Numbered from the stretch's first letter, positions 8,760-19,558 are shown. The stretch: 64,000 nucleotides of DNA from Pycnococcus provasolii (GCA_938743325.2 OW568890.1:496001-560000); one strand, 5' to 3'. The notes: generated by a model not told the origin, from the sequence alone. Made by a program: numbers and translations.

Positions 8760-11312
8760 TCACTCACTGCCACTACTCTTCACAACAGCATCCTTTTCGC
8801 TTCTCCAAGCATCCCACAAGCGCCGATATTCACCACCTTCGCTATTCACCAGGTCTGCATGTGTTCCCGTCTCGACGACAATGCCGTCACGCAGCACAGC
8901 CACCTGATCACAGCGAGCCGCGGCATCAAGGCGATGTGCAATTACCAAGGTGGTTGGAGCAGTCGCAGATTCTCTTTCCTCAGCCGTGAATATGCGTCGC
9001 TCGGTGACGGCATCAAGGTGCGCCGTCGCCTCATCGAGCAGCAGAACCTTGGCCCTCTGCGCGAAGGCGCGAGCCAGCGCGATGCGCTGCCGCTCGCCAC
9101 CACTCAGCTTTAGGCCACGTCCACCTACCACGGTGTTGTATCCATCGGGCAAGTGCATGATGCTGTCGTGCACTTGCGCACGGCGGCAAGCCTCCTCGAT
9201 GCGTTCGCGTGTCGCATCGCCGGCGGGAAGGCCGTATGCGACGTTCGCAAAGACAGTGTCGTGGAAGAGTGCGCAGTCCTGTGGAACCATGGCAACGTAA
9301 CGACGCAGGTCAGCCAAAGGCAAGTGCCGCACGTCGACGCCGTTCACCATCACGCTGCCGCACCATGGGTCATAGAGTCGAACGAGAAGTCTCGCCAAAG
9401 TAGACTTACCCGATCCTGATCCGCCAACGAGAGCACAGCTAGTTCCCGCGGGAATGCGAATGCTCGCACCGTTGAGTGTCGCAGCGCCGTTGTGCCAATC
9501 GCCAACGGTTGGATGATTCACCGCAGACGGCGACGGTATCGACGACGCGTTCACAAAAGGCTGCGATGAATACGCGAAGTGCACGTCATCAAACACAATC
9601 TCCGGCGGCTTGTGCATCATTTGCGTCACTGCCATTTCGCCGCTGGTATCACGGTCGTCGCAGTCGCGCACCGCGGGCTTTCGATCGAGCAGACTGAACA
9701 TCTGGCTCATGTCCACAAAGCTCTGCCGCGTCTCACGGTAGATGGATCCCAAGAAGTTCAGCGGCAAGCTGAGCTGGAGTAAAAAACCCTGCACCATGGC
9801 GACATCGCCAACGGTGGCATCGCCAGACGCGACGCGCGATGCGCACAACGCCAGAGATGCACCGAGCGCGAGCGAGAACACTGCCGACTGGCCAAAATTG
9901 AGCAAACCTAACGACCACTGCGACTTGCGCACGTACTGCTCGTGCTTCGCCAGCGCCTTGTCGTAGCGCATGGTCTCCATGTCGGCGCTATTGCGCAGCT
10001 TAACTAACTCGTGCATGCTCAAAGAGTCGCTCACGAGCGCGCTCGCCTCTTGGTCGAATCTGTTCATCTCACGTCGAAACTTGGTTCGCCAAGACGTCAC
10101 GGCAAACGTGAGCGCAGAGTACGCGCCCACGGATCCGAGAGCAAGTGCAGCGTACTCAAATCCAAGCCGCGACTGCAGCACGGCACATACGAGCGCAAGC
10201 TCGAATGTCGTGGGGATCACATTCACCGATGCGGATCCGAGAAGGAACGAAGCTCCGCGTACGCCGCGGTCGACGGTTCGCGTAATCGCGCCGGTGGGCT
10301 GCGCAACGTGAAAGCTGTGGTCAAGGGCGTGGAGGTGCGAGAAGACGGTGCGCGAGAGCGAACGGCTTGCGCGTGCCGTAACGGCGCCGAAGACCGTACT
10401 CCTTGCCTCGTTGCATGCGCTCGCGCCGAGTCGCGCTAGCGCGAAGAGACCCACCCAAGTTATGGCTGACGTCGCCGCGGCGTCGCCTGAGACTGCAAGC
10501 GCGTCGATGGCGTGCTTCATGAGCACGGGCATTTGCACGTTGAGGCACTTGTTTGCCATGGTGAGCCCGCACGCCGCCATCACGCGCGCGCGCGTCGCCC
10601 GTGCCTCCTGCTTTTCGGCTTCGTCCGCGTCGGGTGGCGGCACTGGCCATACGTGCGGGGCTAGGTGCTTGAGAACTGCTGCCGTACTTGGTTCTTCGTC
10701 TGATTCGTTCTTATTGCTGTTGCTGTTGCTGTTGCTGTCGTTGGTCTTTTCGTTTTCGTTCTCAGTCGTTGTTTTGTCTTCCGCGACTTTGGTCGCAGCA
10801 GCTTCATTCGGCACGGGCACAGCCGAGGATGCGTACGTCCTCATTCCATTACCGAATAATGTCGTCGCACTTCTATCCACGCCCTCCCTATTCAACACCG
10901 TCCCTCCCCATCCCCGGAAACATGCTTGATGATTCGCAATGAAGTAACCACAACGTTGATCACCAACCACGGATCCCAAACCAACCGAACCTGAGACACC
11001 CCGAGAACCCACAAGATCCTGAGAACAATCCTGCGAACAAACACTACTCAAGCATCTCAAAGAGCACTGAGATAGTGACTGCGCTGCAGAGAGTCCACCA
11101 ATCAAACGCAATGTTGACGCACCACCACCGCCACCACACGCCATCATGGACGCCATAGATGATATTCGGAGAATGCGAGCCGGGAGGGACGGAGGGCAAA
11201 AAGGCTGGCTGGATCCCCTGAAACTCAAACTCAAACCCCCATTTCCACTTTGTTTTTCAATCCCCGAATAAATGCTTTTTAATTTAATCCCCGAATTCAC
11301 TCCCCGAATCAA
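8760..11312 (-). CDS. ATM1: Atm1/ABCB7-type mitochondrial ABC half-transporter
   Basis: This half-size ABC exporter (one membrane domain, one ATPase) matches the Atm1/ATM3/ABCB7 group, which exports a glutathione-linked sulfur compound from mitochondria for cytosolic Fe-S assembly. The membrane domain shows Atm1 features: FHVAQPTGAITRTVDRGVRG, WRTKFRREMN, LLNFGQSAVFS and LPLNFLGSIYRETRQSFVDM. The ATPase has Walker A GGSGSGKST (about residue 630), LSGGERQRIALARAFAQ (about 735) and LLLDEAT. The N terminus is long and Ser-rich, fitting a targeting sequence; Met53 (base 11156, MASMMACGGGGG) is a likelier start than the first Met. A low-complexity Asn/Ser/Glu stretch (NDSNSNSNSNKNESDEE) precedes the membrane domain. 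HMT1/ABCB6-like function is the main alternative. Confidence 0.88.
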   Translation of the reverse strand: MIRGVNSGIKLKSIYSGIEKQSGNGGLSLSFRGSSQPFCPPSLPARILRISSMASMMACGGGGGASTLRLIGGLSAAQSLSQCSLRCLSSVCSQDCSQDLVGSRGVSGSVGLGSVVGDQRCGYFIANHQACFRGWGGTVLNREGVDRSATTLFGNGMRTYASSAVPVPNEAAATKVAEDKTTTENENEKTNDSNSNSNSNKNESDEEPSTAAVLKHLAPHVWPVPPPDADEAEKQEARATRARVMAACGLTMANKCLNVQMPVLMKHAIDALAVSGDAAATSAITWVGLFALARLGASACNEARSTVFGAVTARASRSLSRTVFSHLHALDHSFHVAQPTGAITRTVDRGVRGASFLLGSASVNVIPTTFELALVCAVLQSRLGFEYAALALGSVGAYSALTFAVTSWRTKFRREMNRFDQEASALVSDSLSMHELVKLRNSADMETMRYDKALAKHEQYVRKSQWSLGLLNFGQSAVFSLALGASLALCASRVASGDATVGDVAMVQGFLLQLSLPLNFLGSIYRETRQSFVDMSQMFSLLDRKPAVRDCDDRDTSGEMAVTQMMHKPPEIVFDDVHFAYSSQPFVNASSIPSPSAVNHPTVGDWHNGAATLNGASIRIPAGTSCALVGGSGSGKSTLARLLVRLYDPWCGSVMVNGVDVRHLPLADLRRYVAMVPQDCALFHDTVFANVAYGLPAGDATRERIEEACRRAQVHDSIMHLPDGYNTVVGGRGLKLSGGERQRIALARAFAQRAKVLLLDEATAHLDAVTERRIFTAEERESATAPTTLVIAHRLDAAARCDQVAVLRDGIVVETGTHADLVNSEGGEYRRLWDAWRSEKDAVVKSSGSE

Positions 11313-11512
11313 TCCTCCTCCTCCTCGAAAAAACCCATGCTAAGCCCATGGGGGTTGCTTAACGTTCATTATTAGTACTTACGGGTGTGACATTTGGTAC
11401 TTAACTGTTTTTTACTGTTTTTTGTAAAGTGATTTTCTTCTTTTTTGTATGCAAGTTTGTCACGTTACTGTACTACAGTACCATACATATGTAGTATGAT
11501 AGGGTAGTAGGA
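11313..11512. other. Short AT-rich intergenic spacer
   Basis: This lies between the ABC transporter start and the end of the large unknown gene. It contains CGTTACTGTACTACAGTACC at 11463-11482, an imperfect palindrome of a kind seen in other spacers. No gene is visible. Confidence 0.5.
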
Positions 11513-14500
11513 TCAAGGTCCAAGTTCCTTGTCTAGCTTCATCATGCGTTTGCGCAGCTGGTCGTACTCGAACTCCTCACCCGGGTGGTAGTCCAGCGCC
11601 CTAAATGTCATGTCAAGCAGACTGTGCAGCTTGATGTGAAGAGGCCGCGTCTTAGGCGTGCCGAATTTGCTGCTCTCACGTGAGACGAAAATGGGCTTGC
11701 CTTCCGGATCGAGCTGGTCAGGCGAATTGTCGCGCGTGAATTTCCAATCAAGAATGTTCTTAAAACCGTGCTTCTTCCACTCCAGCTCCGTAGGAAGCGT
11801 CATGAAGTCCGCCGTGCGACCGAGCGCGTCGAGGAAATCGACGAACGTCACCTTCACGTTGTGCTCGTACATTCCAACCTCGTCAGATGTCAGCATGCGG
11901 CACCACAGCCAGCAAAGACGCGCCTCGGTTAGCGTGAAGTCGGTCGTAACCAAACCCGCGTTCTCGAGAAAGAGACTCCAGCCCTCGAGGCGCATCAGCT
12001 TCGTGCGGACTGCGCCCGCTTGGGGAGGAAGGCGGTACCGCTGGTAGATCGCCTTTAGCGTTGGGAGGTGCTTCTTGTACAGAATGTCGTTCTCCTCAAA
12101 GTACAGGCGCTCTTTGCGGAATAGGTTGGAGTCGTAAACAGCCTCGTTGGACAGCGACGCGACGAGATGATCAGTCATGAGCTTGTCAAGTGCTACCGAC
12201 AGGTCGGCGATGACGACGGGATCCTTCATGTACTTTGCGACAGATATGCGGATAAGGCACTCGAGAAACTCGAATCGCATGAGCTGTTTTTCGTTGTTCA
12301 CCACGCGCGAGTTCTGCGGCATTTTCTTGTCCTCCTGAAAGTTCGAAGTGATGAAGATCGTGTCAAGGTCGCTCGTCTTGCAAAACAAAGACTCTGGATC
12401 CGCTATGCTCGCGCCGATGATGAATTCCGTGTATTCGTTCAACGAAGCCAGCAGCGGGTTGCCACTCTGGCAGCACGCATAGAAGTTGAAACATTTGATG
12501 TACTCGATCTTGTACTTCGCAAGCACCGATTTCACACTCGACATGATCTCGGGCGGCGCCTTGCCAGACTTCTTCCCCTCGGTCATCATCATCGAGCACA
12601 CCTTTCGCTTGTTCGTCAGGTGCTCCCAGTCTTTCTCAAACATTTTCGCAATGAGAGCTTCGCTATCGTAGTACGCGCGACTCTCGCACTCCTTGCGGCG
12701 AGGCGCGAAAACCGATGCGTTGATGTTCCACGGAGGACGCACCTCCTTCTCAACCTTGCCTGTTCGCTCAAGTTCGACAGGCTCGGTGGTGATCTTCATT
12801 CGCAGCGGCTGGCATGCCAGGCGGTCATTTGCCATCGTATCGATCGGGGGTTGGCGATCCGAGTTGGCAAGTTCTTCCTCCGGCATCACATCCGGGTAGT
12901 CGCGGCATGTGCGCGGGATCGGGAAGTAGGGAGATGGAAGCGAGCTCGCGTCTGGCATTTGAATTTTCTCGAGACCATGCGGAATTGGAAGCCGTGCCTG
13001 CATTGCAAGGTGGAGATCCACCGGGCGCATCGGACCGGCGGGTAGGAAAACCTCCACCTCGTCAGCCACATCGCCACGCGAGTAGAAGTAGTGACTCATC
13101 TTCCCATTTGGCATCATGTAGCATGGGAAGTGCGTGCGCCCAATTTTCGAACCACGCACATGCTCGAACATTGTCAATTTCGGCCTCTTGAGCGGATCAT
13201 CCATCCTCGCGAACATCTTCGGCGTTGGTCTGGTGGGATCGCGCGCAAATCCGATGGCATTTCGGGGTCTGCTTGGCGTGAGGATCACCTGAAGAGAGCG
13301 CTTCTCTTTAGGAATCCACTCGTGTCGAATTTCCTCAGGCATGGCGTCGTCAAGCCTTTGCTTCTCTAAATCAACCTCCACGGCAAAATCGTCGTCATCC
13401 ACCGCCTCCTCCTCGAGAGGATCGGCATTGGGGCCGAAACCATCCGGCCCCGCCGCGGCTGCGCGCCTTGCCTTCTCCTCCTCCGCCGCTGCCGCCGCCG
13501 CCGCCTTCTCCTCCTCGGCGGCAGCCTCAAGCACCGGCAGTCGCAGCTTCGGAACGACCGTCTTGATGTACATGTCTCGCAGGCTTTCCGCGCTATCGCT
13601 GCGCGGCAGTTTTTCGTTTGCTGGCGGAAGCAGCACTGTCAGCGGCACATCATCGCGTTTGAAGCCATCTCTTGATACCGGGCGATCCTTGACAACACTT
13701 TGTACCGATTCAGGGCGCTCGAGGTGACCTCCACCGACCGCCGGACCGTCGTTGCCACGGAGCAACGCAAGCTCCTGTGCGGCAAGGGCGAGATCGACGG
13801 TTGCCTTCTCCGGACGACGCACATTCAGCAGCTTCTTGGCAACTCGTGGCATTGGTTCTTGAGGCTCGACAGGCTGGCGATATTCCTCCAGGGGGGGATT
13901 CCATCTCTCCTTGCCTTTCCGCGCAGTCTCCGCAGCAGGTTCGCGGTAGATGTTCCGGAGGGGTTTCTTCAGCGCCTTGTGCACAGAAGGGATCGGTGCA
14001 CGGTCTTCACCAGCCAACATGCGTTCCAATCGTTTTGCACGTCCCTTCGTCTTCTCCTCACTTTGTCGTTTTGTCTGACGCCCAGATAGGAAATCGGAAA
14101 CGAAAGAACCCGATTGTCGCACGGAGAGTCTGCTGCTCGACCCGCCATGGGACATTGAAGATTGACGAACAAAATCTGCCGTGGTCCGCCGCGGCGTTGT
14201 CAAACTCTCCAGGTTCTTAGAAGACTTCGAATCCTTGCTCTGTTGACCCTCGACAGGCGCGAACATTGTGTCGACAAGTTTGCGGAGCATTCCCAGGTGC
14301 TTCTGCATCTCCTCGGCTGTCTGTTCCACGCGCTTCACATTAATTCTCTTGACTTCATCATCCGCATCTTCGTCGAATTCTGACATCTGATTCTGAAACT
14401 GTTCCACCGTCTCCCTCAAGGCCCCCTCATCATCTTCAATCAATTGCTCTTGTTGGTCTTGCCCTGATGCATTTGGGACACCAACAGGCCCTTCGGCCAA

Positions 14501-17500
14501 GTGTGGCGGTGCGGCGGCAAGCGAGTCTTCGCCTGTGATGTGCCTGGAGTGGCTTGGAAGAGCCTTTATTTCAATGTTTCCGTTCACGAACGTTGCGTCG
14601 ATCCAGTCGAGGAATTCTATCTTCTTCTGATCGACAAGAGAAGGTCTCTTATATTCGTGTTTGGAAGACACTGTCGACGCCTCAGCCTGCAGCGGGCCTC
14701 TCTCTGAGCCAGACGCGGTGGTATCTGAGTTTTCAGACATCGACGAAGGTGGTCGCGTCTCGTTCGCGCGGAAGAAGTCGGCTTTGGGATAAGACACACC
14801 CGCAATCATCGGCGAGTTTTCACCTCTTGCAACCGGAAGGCCAAGGCGTTTCTTCGTTTTGTCGAGGGCAAGGAGGGCATGTCCCTTGTAGTGCGAACGG
14901 TCGCTGAGCGCCGCGGCATTGCCGGCTAAGAAGAAGCGAGTCTGAGCATCGTTAGCATCGAGAATCTCCTGGCTCTGCTTTGCAAGCAGCGACCATACAC
15001 CTCGTAGCTCCATTTTGTAAAATCGCGTACGATTCTGCGGATGTGTCGATAAGTTTCTGATAATGTAGCTTGTGTGCACGGCGTGGTTTTCGTATCCAAG
15101 ATGCGAGAATGCTGCATGTGCGATAAGAAGTATGTGCAAGCCCATCTTGGCGATTGGCACCTGATTGTCTTTTTGCGTTGTGCAGTTGCGAAGGCCTATG
15201 AGCGCAAGATCACACATTTCGGTGTGCAACCTCAACGTTTCCGCCTCTTTCTTTTGCCTCGATCGAAGCGTCCGGCCCGATACCACGTGATTCACACGCG
15301 CCTCGAGCAAATCCAGCAACGCTCTAAAGTGCCGCCGCAGCAATGCTAGTGTGCACTCCGCACCCGCGTTCGGAACGAATCGGAGCTGAGCGGCGCGTGT
15401 GCATGCTGCAGCCTCCTTCGCCTGAGGCAGCTGAAGGTTGCAAGGCCTATACAGAAGATAATCAAGGCTTAGCATTCCAACACGAGCAAGCTCATCGCCC
15501 TGGTCACGGATCAGATTGATGAGAGAATCCTCGAGTTCAGATGTGCTGCCGTTGGGGAAGAACTCCGTCACGTTAAAGATCTGAGATGCTAGGTACATCG
15601 TCAGCCACACAGCATCTCTGCGCACGTCGACTCTCTGCCACGTGTCGTCGATGACGTCCATAAGAGCGGGAAGAATTCCATTATCGAGAAGATCTCGCTG
15701 AATGCGACCGTCGCGTATGCACAAAGACCAGCAAAGGCGGATGACAAGCAGGCGGCATCGCCAGTAGCCGTCGCCTGTTGTAGTATGGCTGTGGCGTGGG
15801 AGCGAAAGAATGTGCACGAGGGTTTGCACGATGCGAATGCTCACCGTGGGGATACGCGATAGATTGACCGGGGTTCTAGATGGCACTGAAAACCAGCTTT
15901 GAAATTTCGCCTCGGGCGGTGCAGCCATTTCGTAAACTTCCTCTGGCATTGGAATATGATCATATTCCGGCTCATCGACCAGTCCAAGCCACAACGACGA
16001 TATCCAGAACTCGAAAGCCTTGATTGCATCAGCCACTTCCGGAGCTGGATCCTCTCCCGGATCGTCCTGACGATCTGCCTCTAATGCCGACATCCATTTC
16101 AGGGCATACGCCTCGAGCATGATCAGCAGACGGGGAGTTGCAAGAGGTTTCTCCTCATCCTCGGGAATTAGCATCTTGAGGCGATTCTCTCTCACTCGAA
16201 GGAGCACCCAAGTGCCGGCGATGAAGCAGAGTGCTGGTCTGAGGTTCCACGCTCGCGTGACCATTTGCATGTATCCGAAAATTTCCTCCTTGGTACGACA
16301 GTGATTCACCTCATCCACCTGCCCCGCCGTGCACATGTACATGAGTGCTATGCTTGCCGCGAGATCGATGTTGTCGTCATGAGCCTCATGAGCCGTACCA
16401 GACTCCTCTGCCATGCACGTGCCTATGATTTCCAGGAACATGTTCTCCTCTATCAGCATCATCCTGTATGGGCCTACAAGGCAATCATCGTACATGGCAC
16501 CGAAATTGTGAGCGCTAATGTTTGCGAGCGAAGTGAGCATACACGCTTTCATTCTTTTCAGACCACTTTCCCCTTCCGGCGGGTTGGGAAGATGGAACAG
16601 TATCTTGGTGAGATTGATCATTGCGCTCGTGTTGACGTCGTCGATGTCCGGCACCTCCAATCCTTTCGTTTGAAAGATTTCTCGCAATGCGGGAGCATTT
16701 GGATTGCCTACGACTTTCATCAACCTTTTCAGCACCGATTGCTCGCTGCACAGGAGTGCAAGTGAGCCAGTGAGGCAGTATAGAATTGTCTCCACGGGGC
16801 AGTAGTAGATCAAAACGATGCACTGCTCCAAGAGAAGAAGCTGCCTCTTTAAGTCCTCGACCGTGATGAGATAGTGAAACGAGTTCGACTTGCTCGCTTC
16901 AATCATACCGCCAATGCCCGTCCAGTAGATGACGGCGGATGACATTGCCCACTGCAGCGCAAGTCGCGCCTCGTCGTCGTCATTAAGGTCGATTGGTCTC
17001 TTTGAGAGAATTCCACGAACATGCACGGACGTGTCATGGCCGTAGCCGCACAGGTCCAGCGACTCGGACATTTCCTGAAATGCGTCGAGAATGTCTGCAG
17101 ACGACTCTCGCATCAATTTCAGGCCCGTTAGGTTGATCTTTGCACCCTTCACACCCTCATCGGTGTGCACTGTCGCTAGAGCCTTGGGATTTGCCGCAAA
17201 GACACTCATCGCCTGCGTGTAGAGGTACTTTTGCGTGACGGGCGTATCGTCCTCTCCCATCAGTCCAAGCAGCTTGTCAGCACCCCCCGTTCGCATGAAC
17301 TGGGTGCGTACATCCGTATCTCTCATAAGCATGCTGACGAGGTTCTCCGTTGAGCGCAGGCGTCGATCATCGTAATACCACCCACGGCTGTCCGCCAAGG
17401 TCCGCCCATACTCGAGCGGCACGGCAAACATAGGACAGAAGCACAGGTGATCTGTCGGCACCTTCTGTAAGCTCCTGAGCAGAAGTTCGAACGTCGGATC

Positions 17501-19354
17501 GTCGCGAAGGTAGTCCATGCGTGCAGCCTTATCGAGCAGGAGAAGTCCCAACGCCCCAACGGACGCGTGCATGAGACGCCAGCGTGCTTCAGAGCTCAGC
17601 AAAGAGTAGTGCTGCTTTCGCTCCAGGATGCCCAACTTGATTCCCGAGATGCCGAGCGATTTGTCCACCTCCTCCTCGTCTTTTGGGAACCCCATCAATG
17701 CCCTCTCCGCCTCCTCCCTCTCGCGTTCGAGCCTCTCCGCCTCCTCCTTCTCGCGCCGCACCTTCTCCTCCTCTTCCCTGTCGTGATCCGAAACCATGCC
17801 AGCCAGGGAGACAGATACGGGAGCGGCGCTCGCTTTCCTGACGTCCGCGACGAGATCCTGGACTTCGCCCGATTTGGACGTGTAAACCCTGCGCAGCTTA
17901 ATGGCTGTTCTCGCCGCCTGTGCCAAGGATGACTTCTTCTGCTGGTTTATGACGTGCAGCTCCGCCTTCCTCACCTGCCTTCGGTCCTCCTTGGCGCACA
18001 TCTCCATCACTTCGTCGATGTTGTGAGGCTCCGTCTCCGGCACCTGCATGATCAGCCGCAAGTTGGCGAGCGTGAGCTTCACCGCCCCTCCGGCGGTGAA
18101 CTTCTTGCGCAGAAGCTTGGTGACGGACGAACTCCAGAGCGTGCACATGGCTAAGGCGCGCACGCGGAGAGAATCGCTCGCCGAGCCTTCCAGCACGCAC
18201 TCGGCGAAGTCGTCTTTGCTCAGCAGCCACGGGTGATTCGACTTTCGCGACGCGAATTCCCACAGCTGATGCATGCCCTCCACCGCGAGGTCGTCTCCAT
18301 CAGGCTTGCTCGTGTCGAGCGGCAGCCGGCACTTCATGATTGCCTTGTTGAGGAGGACGTCGTTGATGTTCGCGAGGTCCCACGGCTGGTCGCGTATCGC
18401 GTCCCTCCAGTGCGCTTCGGTGGGCAGCGCAATGCGCGAGATGTCGAAGCGAGAATAGTCGACGAGCGAGCCAGGTGGCACCGTGTTCTCGGGCATGCGT
18501 TCTTGCTTTGGCGGAGGAGCGTCTACCGCGTCGTTTTCTGCCCCTTCTTCGGCAGCCGCAGCCTCCGCCTCGGCGGCTGCCGCCTCCTCCGCTTCCCTTG
18601 CCGCCTTCGCCGCCTTGGCCCGATCCGCGGCAGTGACTTCCTTCGGCGGGTTCTGCGCTTCCGCCTCCGCCAACTTACGCTCCTCTTCCTCTCTCTTTTC
18701 CCGCTGAAGTTTTTCCGCCATGGCCAAGCGTCTTGCGATTTTTTTGTCGTAGAATGGGTGGTCCAAAAAGAGGTTGAGCTTTTGTCCGCTGTACACTCCG
18801 GTGGTGAATACGTACGGCTTGCCGTCGACCATCTGTTCGTACGAGCTTTTTGAGTACTGCAGCGTCCACGTGTGTATGTCAATTCCGTAGTGTCGTGCGA
18901 CAGCCTCGACGGTAACGTTGAGTGAGTCTGAGCCGATGACGTTTGTGATGTCCGCGCGCACCTGTCCTCCGAGGAAGACGGCAAGTTTCCCTCTCGCGCG
19001 GTCGAGCGCGCGCCGCCTCGCCGCCTTGCGTTTGATTAAGAAGTCGGTTCCACTCGACTCTTCCGGTGCGTCCGACATATCGAAGTTCACGTGAAACTCC
19101 GTCATAGATTTTGGCACGACTCCTTCTTCCCCTTCGGCAGGATGAGAGTGTGTGATTTTGTCCACGTCGTCTTCCGAGAACTTCGATGACGGAAGAGCAT
19201 CGAGGGAACCCGCCGCAGGACTGAGGCCAGCAGTGGAAGAGGCAACACCGGCTTCGGCCGTCAAGTCAAGTTCTGCTCCTCCTGCGCCTGCGCCCTCCTC
19301 CGCGAGCAAGGCGTCACCGTCAGCGACGTCAACGTCCATGGCTGGCGTCAACAC
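11513..19354 (-). CDS. Very large conserved-looking protein of unknown function (2,613 aa), probable helical-repeat scaffold
   Basis: One uninterrupted 7.8 kb reading frame. Residues 1-100 are acidic and low-complexity. About 110-235 form a compact region (ITNVIGSDSLNVTVEAVARH, then YSGQKLNLFLDHPFYDKKIA) followed by a Glu/Lys/Ala coiled coil. From about 350 to 1550 the chain is rich in Leu-dense helices like those of ARM/HEAT solenoids, with one more charged coil near 500-560. Then come Ser/Glu-rich disordered segments and a poly-Ala/Glu stretch (EEEKAAAAAAAEEEKARRAA). The last 450 residues are again well folded and contain FEFLECLIRISVAKYMKD. I do not recognise the family. The length, the solenoid and the coils fit a cytoskeletal or ciliary scaffold, but that is a guess. 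MDVDV (residue 6) is an alternative start. There is no visible TGTAA just after the stop. Confidence 0.8.
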   Translation of the reverse strand: MLTPAMDVDVADGDALLAEEGAGAGGAELDLTAEAGVASSTAGLSPAAGSLDALPSSKFSEDDVDKITHSHPAEGEEGVVPKSMTEFHVNFDMSDAPEESSGTDFLIKRKAARRRALDRARGKLAVFLGGQVRADITNVIGSDSLNVTVEAVARHYGIDIHTWTLQYSKSSYEQMVDGKPYVFTTGVYSGQKLNLFLDHPFYDKKIARRLAMAEKLQREKREEEERKLAEAEAQNPPKEVTAADRAKAAKAAREAEEAAAAEAEAAAAEEGAENDAVDAPPPKQERMPENTVPPGSLVDYSRFDISRIALPTEAHWRDAIRDQPWDLANINDVLLNKAIMKCRLPLDTSKPDGDDLAVEGMHQLWEFASRKSNHPWLLSKDDFAECVLEGSASDSLRVRALAMCTLWSSSVTKLLRKKFTAGGAVKLTLANLRLIMQVPETEPHNIDEVMEMCAKEDRRQVRKAELHVINQQKKSSLAQAARTAIKLRRVYTSKSGEVQDLVADVRKASAAPVSVSLAGMVSDHDREEEEKVRREKEEAERLEREREEAERALMGFPKDEEEVDKSLGISGIKLGILERKQHYSLLSSEARWRLMHASVGALGLLLLDKAARMDYLRDDPTFELLLRSLQKVPTDHLCFCPMFAVPLEYGRTLADSRGWYYDDRRLRSTENLVSMLMRDTDVRTQFMRTGGADKLLGLMGEDDTPVTQKYLYTQAMSVFAANPKALATVHTDEGVKGAKINLTGLKLMRESSADILDAFQEMSESLDLCGYGHDTSVHVRGILSKRPIDLNDDDEARLALQWAMSSAVIYWTGIGGMIEASKSNSFHYLITVEDLKRQLLLLEQCIVLIYYCPVETILYCLTGSLALLCSEQSVLKRLMKVVGNPNAPALREIFQTKGLEVPDIDDVNTSAMINLTKILFHLPNPPEGESGLKRMKACMLTSLANISAHNFGAMYDDCLVGPYRMMLIEENMFLEIIGTCMAEESGTAHEAHDDNIDLAASIALMYMCTAGQVDEVNHCRTKEEIFGYMQMVTRAWNLRPALCFIAGTWVLLRVRENRLKMLIPEDEEKPLATPRLLIMLEAYALKWMSALEADRQDDPGEDPAPEVADAIKAFEFWISSLWLGLVDEPEYDHIPMPEEVYEMAAPPEAKFQSWFSVPSRTPVNLSRIPTVSIRIVQTLVHILSLPRHSHTTTGDGYWRCRLLVIRLCWSLCIRDGRIQRDLLDNGILPALMDVIDDTWQRVDVRRDAVWLTMYLASQIFNVTEFFPNGSTSELEDSLINLIRDQGDELARVGMLSLDYLLYRPCNLQLPQAKEAAACTRAAQLRFVPNAGAECTLALLRRHFRALLDLLEARVNHVVSGRTLRSRQKKEAETLRLHTEMCDLALIGLRNCTTQKDNQVPIAKMGLHILLIAHAAFSHLGYENHAVHTSYIIRNLSTHPQNRTRFYKMELRGVWSLLAKQSQEILDANDAQTRFFLAGNAAALSDRSHYKGHALLALDKTKKRLGLPVARGENSPMIAGVSYPKADFFRANETRPPSSMSENSDTTASGSERGPLQAEASTVSSKHEYKRPSLVDQKKIEFLDWIDATFVNGNIEIKALPSHSRHITGEDSLAAAPPHLAEGPVGVPNASGQDQQEQLIEDDEGALRETVEQFQNQMSEFDEDADDEVKRINVKRVEQTAEEMQKHLGMLRKLVDTMFAPVEGQQSKDSKSSKNLESLTTPRRTTADFVRQSSMSHGGSSSRLSVRQSGSFVSDFLSGRQTKRQSEEKTKGRAKRLERMLAGEDRAPIPSVHKALKKPLRNIYREPAAETARKGKERWNPPLEEYRQPVEPQEPMPRVAKKLLNVRRPEKATVDLALAAQELALLRGNDGPAVGGGHLERPESVQSVVKDRPVSRDGFKRDDVPLTVLLPPANEKLPRSDSAESLRDMYIKTVVPKLRLPVLEAAAEEEKAAAAAAAEEEKARRAAAAGPDGFGPNADPLEEEAVDDDDFAVEVDLEKQRLDDAMPEEIRHEWIPKEKRSLQVILTPSRPRNAIGFARDPTRPTPKMFARMDDPLKRPKLTMFEHVRGSKIGRTHFPCYMMPNGKMSHYFYSRGDVADEVEVFLPAGPMRPVDLHLAMQARLPIPHGLEKIQMPDASSLPSPYFPIPRTCRDYPDVMPEEELANSDRQPPIDTMANDRLACQPLRMKITTEPVELERTGKVEKEVRPPWNINASVFAPRRKECESRAYYDSEALIAKMFEKDWEHLTNKRKVCSMMMTEGKKSGKAPPEIMSSVKSVLAKYKIEYIKCFNFYACCQSGNPLLASLNEYTEFIIGASIADPESLFCKTSDLDTIFITSNFQEDKKMPQNSRVVNNEKQLMRFEFLECLIRISVAKYMKDPVVIADLSVALDKLMTDHLVASLSNEAVYDSNLFRKERLYFEENDILYKKHLPTLKAIYQRYRLPPQAGAVRTKLMRLEGWSLFLENAGLVTTDFTLTEARLCWLWCRMLTSDEVGMYEHNVKVTFVDFLDALGRTADFMTLPTELEWKKHGFKNILDWKFTRDNSPDQLDPEGKPIFVSRESSKFGTPKTRPLHIKLHSLLDMTFRALDYHPGEEFEYDQLRKRMMKLDKELGP

Positions 19355-19372
19355 CTAGGGAGAAATAAATGT

Positions 19373-19558
19373 ATGGACCCTGTAAAGTTTACCCAGAAGG
19401 GCGTGTTACAGTACAGTCAAGAAGAATACGAAGAAAAAGTCAAAGCCACCCCACCGGAAGGCGGAAGATTGACCCACCTGGACCTGGAGGGGAGGGGCCG
19501 CAAAGAAACATTCGCAGAGCAACATCAGGGCCAGGGAATAGGGATTGGCAACCTTTAA
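19373..19558 (+). CDS. Possible small ORF (about 60 aa), unrecognised
   Basis: A short frame starting MDPVKFTQKGVLQYSQEEYE that diverges from the large minus-strand gene. Its composition (Glu/Lys/Gln-rich, few Ser or Arg) differs from the shadow frames around it, so it might be a real small protein or the first exon of an unseen gene. No downstream exon or family was found. It shares TGTAAAGTTTAC with a second site at about 19596-19607, so it may equally be repeat DNA. Confidence 0.2.
   Translation: MDPVKFTQKGVLQYSQEEYEEKVKATPPEGGRLTHLDLEGRGRKETFAEQHQGQGIGIGNL

Noticed and set aside
18233-18853. 206-codon plus-strand frame inside the 2,613-residue gene
   Set aside because: It is a shadow of the minus-strand coding frame; basic, Leu/Arg-rich composition with no motif.
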